Assembly: GCA_031258505.1 (NCBI GenBank)
Contig: JAIRMT010000083.1
Location: 1-19,607 of the forward strand
Source of the DNA: Treponema sp.
Lineage (GTDB): Bacteria; Spirochaetota; Spirochaetia; Treponematales; Breznakiellaceae
Direction: 5' to 3'
Length of the DNA: 19,607 nucleotides
Positions 1-7,187 of this stretch are shown here, piece after piece. The translations under genes were made by a program, and so were the position numbers. Every line of letters starts with the position of its first letter. The first letter of the stretch is position 1. The notes under the pieces were generated by a model, which had not been told where the DNA came from, did not search any database, and saw only the letters and a list, made by a program, of their open reading frames with translations.

Positions 1-797
1 TCTTTGAGCGAGGCGATGATGTCAGGGATGTCGTTCCTGGGGTTTGTGCCAAGACTGCCGGTGCAGAGCGTAACGCCGTTCAAGGGTTTATCCACCATCT
101 TGATAATGCGCTGCAAGTCTGCCTTGTTCTTCGTGATGCGGGGAAGGCCAAAGACTGGCCACGCCGGATCGTCGGGATGAATCGCCATCCTGATGTCATA
201 CTTTTCGCAGGTAGGCATGATGCGTTCAAGGAAATATTTTAGATTAACGAAAAGCGTTTCCTCGTCGATGCCTTCATACAGGGCGAAAAGCTCTTTCAGG
301 CGGGCAAGGCGCTCTGGCTCCCAGCCGGCAAGGGCAAAGCCGTTTGATTTGGCGCTCATGGCGTCAAACATGGAATCAGGTTTGATCTGATCAATGAGCG
401 CCTGATTGTAGCTCATCACGGCACTGCCGTCGCTTCGGATTTTGGCAAGGTCGGAGCGGGTCCAGTCAAAGATAATCATGAAGTTGTAACAGACCAAGCG
501 GAAACCCGCTTCTCCCAAGCGCTCAAGGGTTGTGATGTAATTATCAATGTACTTGTCCCGCTCCGGGCTACCAACCTTGATGGCATCGTGAATATTCACG
601 CTTTCAATGCCAGCGATGGAAAGCCCGGCGCTTTCCACCTCGTTTTTCATTGCAAGGATCGCGTCTTTTCCCCAGACATCTCCCGGACGAGTTCCGTACA
701 GGGTAGTGACAACCCCGCTTATGCACGGAATCTGCCGAATCTGGGCTAGAGTAACTGAGTCATAGCCGGTTCCAAACCAGCGCATGGTCATTTGCAT
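1..797 (-). CDS. uxuA: Mannonate dehydratase UxuA, 5' part (runs off the left edge)
   Basis: Dehydrates D-mannonate to 2-keto-3-deoxygluconate in cytoplasmic glucuronate catabolism. About 265 codons are present; the C-terminal third lies outside the window. My translation starts MQMTMRWFG and tracks E. coli UxuA along its length: MRWFGTGYDSV near the N-terminus, GVVTTLYG, the ESVNIHDAIK segment, VCYNFMIIFDWTR, the metal-site stretch MAIHPDDPAWPVFGLPRI and a CTGSLG motif. It lacks the roughly 50-residue insertion of the E. coli enzyme after the DWTR region, as Gram-positive-type UxuA proteins do. ATG at 797 is chosen because GAGGAG lies 6 nt upstream (complement of 804-809); in-frame ATGs at 791 and 785 are less well placed. 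The next gene upstream on the same strand is the 49-codon ORF at 846-995. Family assignment is firm; a role in xylan-derived glucuronate use is inference. Confidence 0.93.
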   Translation of the reverse strand, partial: MQMTMRWFGTGYDSVTLAQIRQIPCISGVVTTLYGTRPGDVWGKDAILAMKNEVESAGLSIAGIESVNIHDAIKVGSPERDKYIDNYITTLERLGEAGFRLVCYNFMIIFDWTRSDLAKIRSDGSAVMSYNQALIDQIKPDSMFDAMSAKSNGFALAGWEPERLARLKELFALYEGIDEETLFVNLKYFLERIMPTCEKYDIRMAIHPDDPAWPVFGLPRITKNKADLQRIIKMVDKPLNGVTLCTGSLGTNPRNDIPDIIASLK

Positions 798-845
798 TTT
801 TTTCTCCTCATTGTTCTTCCCCACGCTCTCTTGGAGATTCCTTCT

Positions 846-995
846 TCACGAGGTATAAGAATCATACTCCGCCTCCCATGTCTCCCCGCCGATACCAGTG
901 TCAGGGTTATCGAAAAGACCGTTACATCCCACGAACCCCCATGCGCCCATCACCCGGCACACGCCAAAAAAGAGAAACCTAAACTTCTGCGCCAT
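846..995 (-). CDS. Short ORF, possible truncated lipoprotein (49 aa)
   Basis: Not a recognised family. The reading frame starts MAQKFRFLFFGVC and ends EAEYDSYTS. It has a perfectly placed Shine-Dalgarno, AGGAG six bases before the ATG at 995. The N-terminus has a short basic segment, then a hydrophobic stretch (residues 6-23) leading to a GFVGC motif with Cys24, which resembles a loose spirochaetal lipobox; an Arg at 14 inside the hydrophobic stretch argues against an efficient signal. Residues 25-49 are hydrophilic and acidic. It lies 48 bp upstream of uxuA on the same strand, so it may be co-transcribed, or it may be the surviving start of a longer lipoprotein cut by a stop. The start signals look real; the function is unknown. 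Confidence 0.45.
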   Translation of the reverse strand: MAQKFRFLFFGVCRVMGAWGFVGCNGLFDNPDTGIGGETWEAEYDSYTS

Positions 996-1043
996 AAAGC
1001 GCTCCTTTCAAAGCTCAATCCACGAAGCTTTAAAATAAAGATA

Positions 1044-1060
1044 GGAGACCTACGGTCCCC
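1044..1060 (-). terminator. Stem-loop followed by a T-rich tract, possible terminator
   Basis: On the minus strand GGGGACC-GTA-GGTCTCC forms a 7-bp stem (one G-T wobble) followed by TATCTTTATTTT. It sits about 50 bases upstream of the 49-codon ORF. The three-base loop and interrupted T-tract make it weak; no clear minus-strand gene lies upstream of it. Confidence 0.3.
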
Positions 1061-1322
1061 TTGCGTACCAAAGTCTTCTGGCTTATGGGCTGGAACGCCC
1101 CTTTCAAGACGCTCCTAAGGTTTCCGTCGCCTTCCCAGCCTTTTGTAAAAGACCAGTGGCCATATTGACGGAACCGACGTGAAGCACACGCCCGATCACA
1201 GCTACGGGATAGCGGAGGCATTGCACCTCTCTTCCGTTGAAATACGCAAGTACATGATAGAAAGCCATGGAATAGGTGTCAACAGATGGTTTGCAGAAGG
1301 TGTATGCTCTGCTTACTCATAA
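1045..1322 (+). pseudogene. Possible decayed reading frame of unknown origin
   Basis: Two plus-strand open stretches in different frames abut here. The first (about 1045-1150) contains LAYQSLLAYGLERPFQDAP. The second (1149-1322, stop TAA at 1320) contains DGTDVKHTPDHSYGIAEALH and ends RWFAEGVCSAYS. Their composition looks like ordinary protein, and a shift near 1147-1155 would join them, so a frameshifted gene remnant is possible. Neither has a start codon with a ribosome site, both are short enough to be chance, and I do not recognise the family. The stop lies directly against the 23-bp repeat array. Confidence 0.22.
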
Positions 1323-1494
1323 GCCTTGAGGGGCAGACTCCGCAGCCTTGGAGGGGCAGACTCCGCAGCCTTGAGGGGCAGACTCCGCAGCCTTAGAGGG
1401 GCAGACTCCGCAGCCTTGGAGGGGCAGACTCCGCAGCCTTGGAGGGGCAGACTCCGCAGCCTTGGAGGGGCAGACTCCGCAGCCTTGGAGGGGC
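1323..1494. repeat. 23-bp tandem repeat, seven full copies plus a partial
   Basis: The unit is GCCTTGGAGGGGCAGACTCC followed by GCA. Copy lengths are 22, 23, 22, 23, 23, 23, 23 bp, then a 13-bp partial. Copies 1 and 3 lack one G and copy 4 has TTAG for TTGG; otherwise copies are identical, which indicates recent expansion. One-base length changes are not compatible with translation through the array, so it is non-coding. Each unit carries GGAG and CTCC seven bases apart, enough for a small hairpin. It fills the gap between the possible remnant at 1045-1322 and the end of the VOC gene. Confidence 0.9.
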
Positions 1495-1512
1495 TTATGT
1501 GCGGGGTCTTGT

Positions 1513-1950
1513 TTAGCAGCTCTCCTGAGCGATGCGTTCATTTGCCTGCGCCTGTAATGAATCAGGCGGCAGTTCCATAATCTCAATGCTGTTGCCGTCT
1601 GGATCATGGGTCCAGAACTGGATACAGCGGGAATACCCGCGCTTGAGTTCAGTGTCAATGGGCGCGCCCCGGGCGCGAATCTCCTCAAGAAAGGCCGCCG
1701 CGTTATCAACCTCGAAGCATATATGGGCGTGGCCAATGGTTTTGTTCGAGCGCGGCGCTTCCTCAACGCCATCTGGAAAGAGTTCGATAAACTGACTGGG
1801 CGCGACATACATATAGATACAGCCCAGGTTATGGCCTGTGGGGTTTTGCATACGAAACGCTTCTTTCATGCCCAGGGTTTCTCGATAGAAACGGGCGCTT
1901 GCCTCAATGTCCCGCGTCCGAATCGCGGTATGACCAATTCGTGTAATCAT
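1513..1950 (-). CDS. VOC-superfamily (glyoxalase I-like) metalloprotein
   Basis: A 145-residue single-domain protein of the vicinal-oxygen-chelate fold, close in length to E. coli GloA (135). Likely metal ligands align with GloA: His7 (GHTAI), Glu56 (QFIELF), His76 (HAHICFEVDNA) and Glu123 (DPDGNSIEIMEL). All four are present, so lactoylglutathione lyase or a related lyase/isomerase activity is possible; the true substrate cannot be told from sequence, since this fold is also used by epimerases and dioxygenases. The ATG at 1950 has GGAGAG just upstream. It is the last gene of the minus run ymdB-tgt-HEAT-VOC, 39 bp after the HEAT gene; a TATACT box in that gap (minus strand) may give it extra transcription. 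Confidence 0.82.
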   Translation of the reverse strand: MITRIGHTAIRTRDIEASARFYRETLGMKEAFRMQNPTGHNLGCIYMYVAPSQFIELFPDGVEEAPRSNKTIGHAHICFEVDNAAAFLEEIRARGAPIDTELKRGYSRCIQFWTHDPDGNSIEIMELPPDSLQAQANERIAQESC

Positions 1951-1989
1951 GGACTCTCCAATACGCTTTAGTATACTCTTTTGCAGCGT

Positions 1990-3369
1990 TCATTCCAGTC
2001 CCAGCTTTGTCAGCGTGGTTTGGGCCTTGCGCGCGAGTCCGCTGTTTTTCGTGTCGCTGGCAACAGCGCGTATGAGTTCGGCAAGGGAAGTAAAGCTATT
2101 GTTCGCGGCTATGTCCAGGGCATACGACTTTTCGAGAACGCCGCCTGAACTGAGGAAGCGGCGGGTGATTTCTTCCACCTTTGACGTCTTTGCCATGCTA
2201 AGTACACGCAGGAAACCATTGTAAAGGGAAGTGTAGTGCGACTTGTTCGCCTCTTCCAGTTCGGTGATGAGCTGTTCAGCATAAGCGCTGGCGTCATTCT
2301 TAATCAGCATCTCGGCAGAGAGCAGCCGTGTCCGTTCAGCAGTCTTGCGGTTTAAGAAAAAGTCGCTGAGTACGCCCATTGCTTCGCTGTTTCCGATAGC
2401 GCCGAGTGCGCGAATCGCCTCATCTTTGACTGTTGCCACATCGTCCCGCTCGGCGCGGAAGCGCAGATAGGGAACCGCGCTGGCGAGCTTGCGTTCACCG
2501 GCGGCTTTGGCTGCGCCAATACGGGTGCGATAGTAAGAATCGCGGAATCCCTCAAGAATGGCGTCCTCAACCTGAGCGCCAGAAAAAGGGCCAAGCGCGG
2601 CTATGGCCGAGGCGCGAACATTGGTGTCAGAGGCGCTCGTCGCGCTCAGGATCGCGTCTAATGCCGAGTCATCCTTGAGCTTGGCAAGAGCGTCCAGCGC
2701 GGCCATGCGTACCGTCGGGCGTTCCGCGTCGTTTTCGACAATACCGATTAAGAGAGGCAATGCTGTTTTGGAACTAGTTTCGCCTAGAGCCACAATGATT
2801 TCACGGCGGCTTTCGTCCGTGGGATTCTGGTATTCATAATAATCAAGAAGGTACTCAGTCGCGTCATCGCCAACCGCGCCGCCATCGCTTGCGGCGCGCC
2901 CCATGGCGCGGATAGCCGAGTTGGTGAAGCGCGTCTCACTCGTGTCAAGAATCGCCTTGAGCGTGGGTATGGCGGACGCGGCCTTAATCTTGCCCAGATA
3001 ATCAAGCGCGGCAATAACCGTGGCGTTGGCCTCCTCATCACGCTCCTCAATGGCTCGAACAGCCCGCTCCTCAAGTCCTTGCTTACCCCGCTCGCCAAAA
3101 AACGAGAGAACGCCGGAAAGAATGTTCTGATTGCGGGTGTTCTGGGTTACAGCGATAAGCGCATCATCAAGAACATCGCCAATATCAGCGTTAGTTTCGC
3201 TCTTCAGGGTCTGGATCAGGGTGGCAATCTCCACCTCTGTACCATAGCGTATGGTATCGAGCCGTCGCGCTTCCTCAGCCTGTGCCGACTCCGCCACCGC
3301 AGACTCGGATTCAGCCGCATAAACCATTCCAGCGCACAGTAGGATTACACAATACAAGAATTTTTTCAC
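1990..3369 (-). CDS. Exported HEAT-repeat protein
   Basis: A 459-residue protein with a type I signal peptide (MKKFLYCVILLCAGMVYA, cleavage likely after residue 18), so periplasmic or surface-facing. From about residue 40 to the end it is built of helical HEAT-like repeats: recurring ALxALGxI- or AAxALAxL-type helices with small residues and buried leucines, for instance AALDALAKLKDD, RASAIAALGPF and DEAIRALGAIGNSEA. Such solenoids serve as protein-binding scaffolds; no catalytic motif is visible and the partner is unknown. Start is GTG at 3369, preceded by AAAGGAG; its GTG overlaps the tgt stop (GTGA), so translation is probably coupled to tgt. Spirochaetes often carry similar exported HEAT proteins next to tgt (family knowledge, not checked here). 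Confidence 0.85.
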   Translation of the reverse strand: MKKFLYCVILLCAGMVYAAESESAVAESAQAEEARRLDTIRYGTEVEIATLIQTLKSETNADIGDVLDDALIAVTQNTRNQNILSGVLSFFGERGKQGLEERAVRAIEERDEEANATVIAALDYLGKIKAASAIPTLKAILDTSETRFTNSAIRAMGRAASDGGAVGDDATEYLLDYYEYQNPTDESRREIIVALGETSSKTALPLLIGIVENDAERPTVRMAALDALAKLKDDSALDAILSATSASDTNVRASAIAALGPFSGAQVEDAILEGFRDSYYRTRIGAAKAAGERKLASAVPYLRFRAERDDVATVKDEAIRALGAIGNSEAMGVLSDFFLNRKTAERTRLLSAEMLIKNDASAYAEQLITELEEANKSHYTSLYNGFLRVLSMAKTSKVEEITRRFLSSGGVLEKSYALDIAANNSFTSLAELIRAVASDTKNSGLARKAQTTLTKLGLE

Positions 3370-4505
3370 GTTTCATCTCCTTTAGCTTCAAAGCGCCGCA
3401 GAAACTCAGTCTTAAAGGATACGAAACGATCCTCCTCAATGGCTTTGCGGGCGTTTTTAACAAGATTATGCAGGAAATAGAGGTTATGGTAACTGCACAG
3501 CATGGAACACAGAATCTCCTGAGTCTTAAAAAGGTGCCGCAGATAGGCGCGGGTATAGTTCCGGCAGACTTTACAGTCGCACATTTCATCTATCGGCGTA
3601 AAACTCATCTCATGTTCGCTTTTTTTGAGTACCAGCGGTCCGTTTTGGGTAAACACATGGCCGATTCTACCGCTTCTCGTGGGAAGCACACAGTCAAACA
3701 TATCAATACCGCACTCAATGGCCGTGAGAATGTATTGCGGCGTCCCAATACCCATAACATAGCGGGGTTTTTCCGCAGGCAGCAGCGATGTTGTGTAAGC
3801 GAGGTATTCGGTAAACACGTCCGCTGGCTCTCCCACTGAAAGCCCGCCTATGGCAATGCCGGGTGTATCAGCATTGATGCAGGAGGCGGCGCTTTGTTCC
3901 CGCAGGTCTTTGTAGAAGTTGCCCTGTATAATAGAAAAGAGTTTGCCTGAATAGCCGGCGGCGGCTTTTTCATCCCAAGTCCGCTTTGCCCGTTCCAACC
4001 AGCCGGTCGTTACCCTCAAGTCTTTGAGCGCCTTTTTGTATTCAGTTTCCCACGGCGTACAAACATCAAGCTGCATCTGAATATCGCTGTTGAGTATTGC
4101 CTGAATCTCCACAACCTTTTCCGGGGTTAAGACATGGTACGATCCGTCAATGTGGGAGCGGAACTTCACGCCTTCATCGGTAATCTTCCTAAACGGCGCC
4201 AGAGAGAAAACCTGAAACCCTCCGGAGTCGGTGAGAATGTTCCGGTTCCAGTGCATGAACTCATGCAGACTCCCTGCGCCCGCGATTACGTTGCTTCCCG
4301 GACGCAGGTAGAGGTGATAGGTGTTTGACAAAATGATTTCAAAGCCTATTTCAGTGAGATCATCAACTGTGAGCGCCTTAACCGTGCCGTTAGTACCCAC
4401 AGGCATAAATACCGGCGTTGATACCAGTCCGTGCGGAAGCGCCATAACGCCGCTTCGCGCCCCACACGACAAGTCTCTGTGCTGAATCGTGAAAAACGCG
4501 CTCAT
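3366..4505 (-). CDS. tgt: Queuine/preQ1 tRNA-guanine transglycosylase
   Basis: Exchanges guanine 34 of GUN-anticodon tRNAs (Asp, Asn, His, Tyr) for preQ1, the base-exchange step of queuosine synthesis. The 379-residue length is normal. Key residues are present: Asp93 in DSGGFQ, the GIGGLSVGE loop around 218-226, catalytic nucleophile Asp271 in MFDCVLPTRSGR, and the zinc site Cys309, Cys311, Cys314 and His340, with the same 31-residue Cys-to-His spacing as E. coli Tgt. The ATG overlaps the upstream ymdB-like stop (ATGA) and no good ribosome site is seen, implying translational coupling. No queA or queC-F gene is in the window, so the source of preQ1 is not shown here. Confidence 0.97.
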   Translation of the reverse strand: MSAFFTIQHRDLSCGARSGVMALPHGLVSTPVFMPVGTNGTVKALTVDDLTEIGFEIILSNTYHLYLRPGSNVIAGAGSLHEFMHWNRNILTDSGGFQVFSLAPFRKITDEGVKFRSHIDGSYHVLTPEKVVEIQAILNSDIQMQLDVCTPWETEYKKALKDLRVTTGWLERAKRTWDEKAAAGYSGKLFSIIQGNFYKDLREQSAASCINADTPGIAIGGLSVGEPADVFTEYLAYTTSLLPAEKPRYVMGIGTPQYILTAIECGIDMFDCVLPTRSGRIGHVFTQNGPLVLKKSEHEMSFTPIDEMCDCKVCRNYTRAYLRHLFKTQEILCSMLCSYHNLYFLHNLVKNARKAIEEDRFVSFKTEFLRRFEAKGDET

Positions 4506-5281
4506 GCTTTGCGGCTCAATCTTTGTATAGTAAGTGCTTTGCCGGTTTCCGGGTCAATGCCGGCGACAATACCCTGCACCGCGCTAACACCTTTGGCACA
4601 CTCCATGCGAAAAAGTATCTGAGTGCGGGCGCGGTCAAGGCAGATTTTCTTGTCCATGCCAATCACGCTTTCTATGACGCCAGTCATGCCCAAGTCAGTG
4701 ATACAGCCGGTACCATTGCTGAGGATACGCTCGTCAGCGGTTTGCACGTGGGTATGGGTTCCTACCACAAGACTTGCCCTGCCGTCAAGGTAACGGGCCA
4801 GCGCTTCCTTTTCTTTGGCGACTTCCGCGTGAAAGTCAATAAGGATAAGCGGGGTCTGGGCTGTTTGTTTGATGGCGTCAAAAGTCTTGAATGGACAGTC
4901 AATCGGCGTCATTAGTTCACGGCCTTGAAGATTTATGACAAGCCAGTTCAGACCAGCTTTTTCAATCATAACCCAGCCATGACCAACGCTCCCTGCCGGA
5001 TAGTTGGCAGGCCGCAGTACCCGTGTCTCAGCCTCCAGCGTAGGGTAAAACTCGCGCTTTTCCCAGACATGGTTGCCGGACGTAACAACGTCTGCGCCAG
5101 CGTCCAAGATACGGTTCAATGTAGCTGCGGTCATGCCGAAGCCCTCGGCGACATTTTCCCCATTCACCACCACAAAAGCGGCCTTGTATTCCTCGATAAG
5201 CGACGGCAATAGCGCCTCAAGCGCAAGAAGTCCGGCCTCGCCTACCACATCACCAATCATGATTACTTGTGAGAATTGCAT
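4502..5281 (-). CDS. YmdB-family metallophosphoesterase (2',3'-cyclic nucleotide phosphodiesterase type)
   Basis: A 259-residue calcineurin-like phosphoesterase of the Bacillus YmdB / TIGR00282 type. Metal and phosphate motifs appear in order: IGDVVGE (Asp11), VNGENVAEGFG (Asn40-Asn43), SGNHVWEK (Asn70-His71), DFHAE (His150) and GTHTHVQTADE (His175 and His177). The B. subtilis protein hydrolyses 2',3'-cAMP and affects biofilm genes, and it lies next to the RNase Y gene rny there; the same adjacency is kept here, as rny is the next gene upstream. A role in disposing of RNA-decay cyclic nucleotides is inference. The ATG at 5281 has no Shine-Dalgarno, but TAGTAT lies 6 bases before it. First gene of the ymdB-tgt-HEAT-VOC operon. 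Confidence 0.9.
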   Translation of the reverse strand: MQFSQVIMIGDVVGEAGLLALEALLPSLIEEYKAAFVVVNGENVAEGFGMTAATLNRILDAGADVVTSGNHVWEKREFYPTLEAETRVLRPANYPAGSVGHGWVMIEKAGLNWLVINLQGRELMTPIDCPFKTFDAIKQTAQTPLILIDFHAEVAKEKEALARYLDGRASLVVGTHTHVQTADERILSNGTGCITDLGMTGVIESVIGMDKKICLDRARTQILFRMECAKGVSAVQGIVAGIDPETGKALTIQRLSRKA

Positions 5282-5325
5282 TACCCAATACTAACAGCTT
5301 TGTGATAAGAAAGGCTATATAAACA

Positions 5326-5356
5326 AAACCGCGAACCCCATAAAGATTCGCGGTTT
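5326..5356 (-). terminator. Rho-independent terminator of rny
   Basis: Minus-strand AAACCGCGAA, an 11-base loop, then TTCGCGGTTT form a perfect 10-bp stem followed by TTTTGTTTATAT. It lies 10 bases past the rny stop and separates rny from the ymdB-like operon. Confidence 0.85.
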
Positions 5357-5365
5357 ACAATTCCT

Positions 5366-6895
5366 CTATCGCGCGTACTCGACGATCCGCAATTCGCGGA
5401 TAATCGTTACTCTGATCCTGCCTGGATAGCGCAGGTCGCTTTCAATCTTCTTGGCGATCTGTTTGGCAAGGTCGCGGGCTTGCTCGTCATTGATCACCTC
5501 GCTATTTGCCATGATCCGCAGTTCACGGCCAGCCTGTATCGCATAAGCCTTTTCCACACCCAGAAAACCTTCAGCCACGTTTTCCAAGTTTTCAAGCCGT
5601 TTGATGTAGTTGTCGATGGTTTCCCGCCGCGCGCCGGGGCGAGCAGCGGAAATAGCGTCGGCAATCTGCACGAGTACTGACTCAATGCAGGTCGGAGCAA
5701 TATCATTATGATGACTACCAATAGCGTTGATGATGCGTGGGTCTTCCCCCATCTTCCGCGCCATGTCCATGCCAATTTCGGCGTGGTTCAGTTCGGAATC
5801 AGACTCAACGCCCTTGCCAATGTCATGGAGCAGAGCCGCGCGCTTGGCAAGCTCGCGGTTTGCGCCCACCTCAGCCGCGAGTATGCCAGCGATAATCGCC
5901 ACTTCCTTGGAATGGTAAAGTACATTCTGGCCATAACTCGTGCGGAAGTAGAGTCGGCCAAGAGCGCGGATCGTGTCCTGCTTGATGTTATGAATGCCCA
6001 GGTCAAAGAGAACCTTTTCCCCTTCCTCAAAAATTTTCTGGGAGATATCTTTGGTTACTTTTGAAACGATTTCCTCAATACGGGCTGGATGGATCCGTCC
6101 GTCAATGATCAGCCGTTCCATAGCGACTTTGGCGATTTCCCTGCGTACTGGATCGAAACACGAAATAACCACTGAGTCTGGTGTATCGTCAATGATGATA
6201 TCTACGCCAGTAAGCGTTTCCAGAGTACGAATGTTTCGTCCTTCACGGCCTATGATCCGGCCCTTCATTTCATCATTCGGCAATGTAACCGAAGTTACGG
6301 TGATCTCGCTCGTTACCTCAGTAGAGATTCGCTGAATCGTGGCAAGCAGTATATCCCGCGCCTTTTTTTCAGCAGAGACATTAGCTTCCTGCTCGATCTT
6401 GTTGATCAGGGACTGAGCGTCATGCTTTGCCTCATTCTCAAGGCTCTGAATGATAAGCGCCTTGGCCTGCTCACTGCTCAGACCGGAGATACGTTCCAGT
6501 TCTTCACGGTACCGTTCTTCTTCATTTGAAAGCATTTTTTCCCGTTCCAAAGCCCGCCGTTCCTTTTCGGCAAGTATCTGTTCCGTTTTCTCGATCTGAC
6601 TTATCTTTTTTTCAACTCCCTCCTCTTTTTGCACGATACGACGCTCGTATCGTTGCAGTTCTACCCTACGCTCCCGGGTCTCTTTCTCTTGCTGGTTTTT
6701 ATCGCGAATAATTTGTTCTTTTGCTTCAAGAAGTAACTCTTTCTTTTTGGCTTCAGCTTCTTTTATCGCGTCCTGTTCAATGCGTTTGGCCTGTTGTTCA
6801 GACGCGCTTACTTGAAATCTGGCATACAGCCATCGAATAATCCAGCCTAAGGCGATCCCGGCAAGAGGAAGGATTACATACAGAATCCAACTCAT
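5366..6895 (-). CDS. rny: Ribonuclease Y
   Basis: Membrane-anchored endoribonuclease that initiates mRNA decay. The 509-residue protein shows the full family layout: one N-terminal transmembrane helix (residues 4-24), a long charged coiled coil (about 30-185) rich in Glu/Lys/Arg, a KH RNA-binding domain with GRIIGREGRNIRTLE (212-226), and an HD hydrolase domain with His328, the His357-Asp358 pair in LLHDIGKG, His395-His396 and Asp413. Length and motifs match B. subtilis RNase Y (520 residues). The ATG at 6895 is preceded by AAGGGG. It is transcribed alone: a sigma70-like promoter lies at 6951-6978 and a strong terminator at 5326-5356. Confidence 0.97.
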   Translation of the reverse strand: MSWILYVILPLAGIALGWIIRWLYARFQVSASEQQAKRIEQDAIKEAEAKKKELLLEAKEQIIRDKNQQEKETRERRVELQRYERRIVQKEEGVEKKISQIEKTEQILAEKERRALEREKMLSNEEERYREELERISGLSSEQAKALIIQSLENEAKHDAQSLINKIEQEANVSAEKKARDILLATIQRISTEVTSEITVTSVTLPNDEMKGRIIGREGRNIRTLETLTGVDIIIDDTPDSVVISCFDPVRREIAKVAMERLIIDGRIHPARIEEIVSKVTKDISQKIFEEGEKVLFDLGIHNIKQDTIRALGRLYFRTSYGQNVLYHSKEVAIIAGILAAEVGANRELAKRAALLHDIGKGVESDSELNHAEIGMDMARKMGEDPRIINAIGSHHNDIAPTCIESVLVQIADAISAARPGARRETIDNYIKRLENLENVAEGFLGVEKAYAIQAGRELRIMANSEVINDEQARDLAKQIAKKIESDLRYPGRIRVTIIRELRIVEYAR

Positions 6896-6950
6896 TTGCT
6901 ACCCCTTACCGTCGGACTTTTGTTACCAAGTCCGCTTAAATTTAGATAAG

Positions 6951-6978
6951 CGTATAGTATAAGGAAGCTATATGTCAA
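6951..6978 (-). promoter_or_regulatory. Sigma70-type promoter of rny
   Basis: On the minus strand TTGACA (complement of 6973-6978), a 16-base spacer and TATACG (complement of 6951-6956) lie about 55 bases before the rny start. It is back to back with the xylanase promoter, with about 30 bases between the two -35 boxes. Confidence 0.6.
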
Positions 6979-7031
6979 TTACTGAATCAGAAGCTGTAAG
7001 ATTGATATTTGACAAAGCAAGAAAAAGCTAA
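6972..7031 (+). other. 19-codon ORF with good ribosome site (doubtful)
   Basis: AAGGA sits six bases before an ATG that opens MSITESEAVRLIFDKARKS and stops at TAA. The peptide looks like a natural helical N-terminus, so it could be the stub of a lost gene or a leader peptide. Against this, it covers the predicted xylanase promoter and would need transcription from further upstream. Confidence 0.15.
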
Positions 7032-7037
7032 TAGAGT
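7009..7037 (+). promoter_or_regulatory. Sigma70-type promoter of the xylanase gene
   Basis: TTGACA (7009-7014), 17-base spacer, TAGAGT (7032-7037). This predicts a leader of roughly 115 bases before the first xylanase ATG, and the leader contains several inverted repeats. Confidence 0.5.
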
Positions 7038-7047
7038 ATTCTTGGTT

Positions 7048-7187
7048 CCATCTTTAGAGCTAGATTAGGGCGGCAGCGAAGCTATGCTTAACGGTTCGGA
7101 TAGATGGGCTTTATTTCATCAATAGGAGGTCTGCCTGAAGGCAGACAGCGTGCCATCCCATGTCTAAAGGCTTGGGTTCCCACGCTG
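7048..7187 (+). promoter_or_regulatory. Structured 5' leader of the xylanase gene, with a hairpin between SD and start codon
   Basis: The leader holds CCATCT (7048-7053) pairing with AGATGG (7102-7107), enclosing an AAGC/GCTT hairpin. A strong AGGAGG (7124-7129) is followed at once by GTCTGCCT-GA-AGGCAGAC (7129-7146), then the ATG at 7160, so the ribosome site is 30 bases from the start in line but about 14 bases if the hairpin folds. CAGCGTG (7146-7152) also pairs with CACGCTG (7181-7187), which would close the start codon in a loop. No known riboswitch consensus was recognised. Regulation at translation is inference. Confidence 0.4.

Noticed and set aside
792..1118. 108-codon plus ORF
   Set aside because: No ribosome site, and it is antisense to the uxuA start and to the better-supported 49-codon ORF.
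1317..1808. 163-codon minus ORF spanning the 23-bp repeat and the VOC gene
   Set aside because: It is a shadow of the VOC gene in another frame and the repeat copies differ by single bases, so the frame is accidental.
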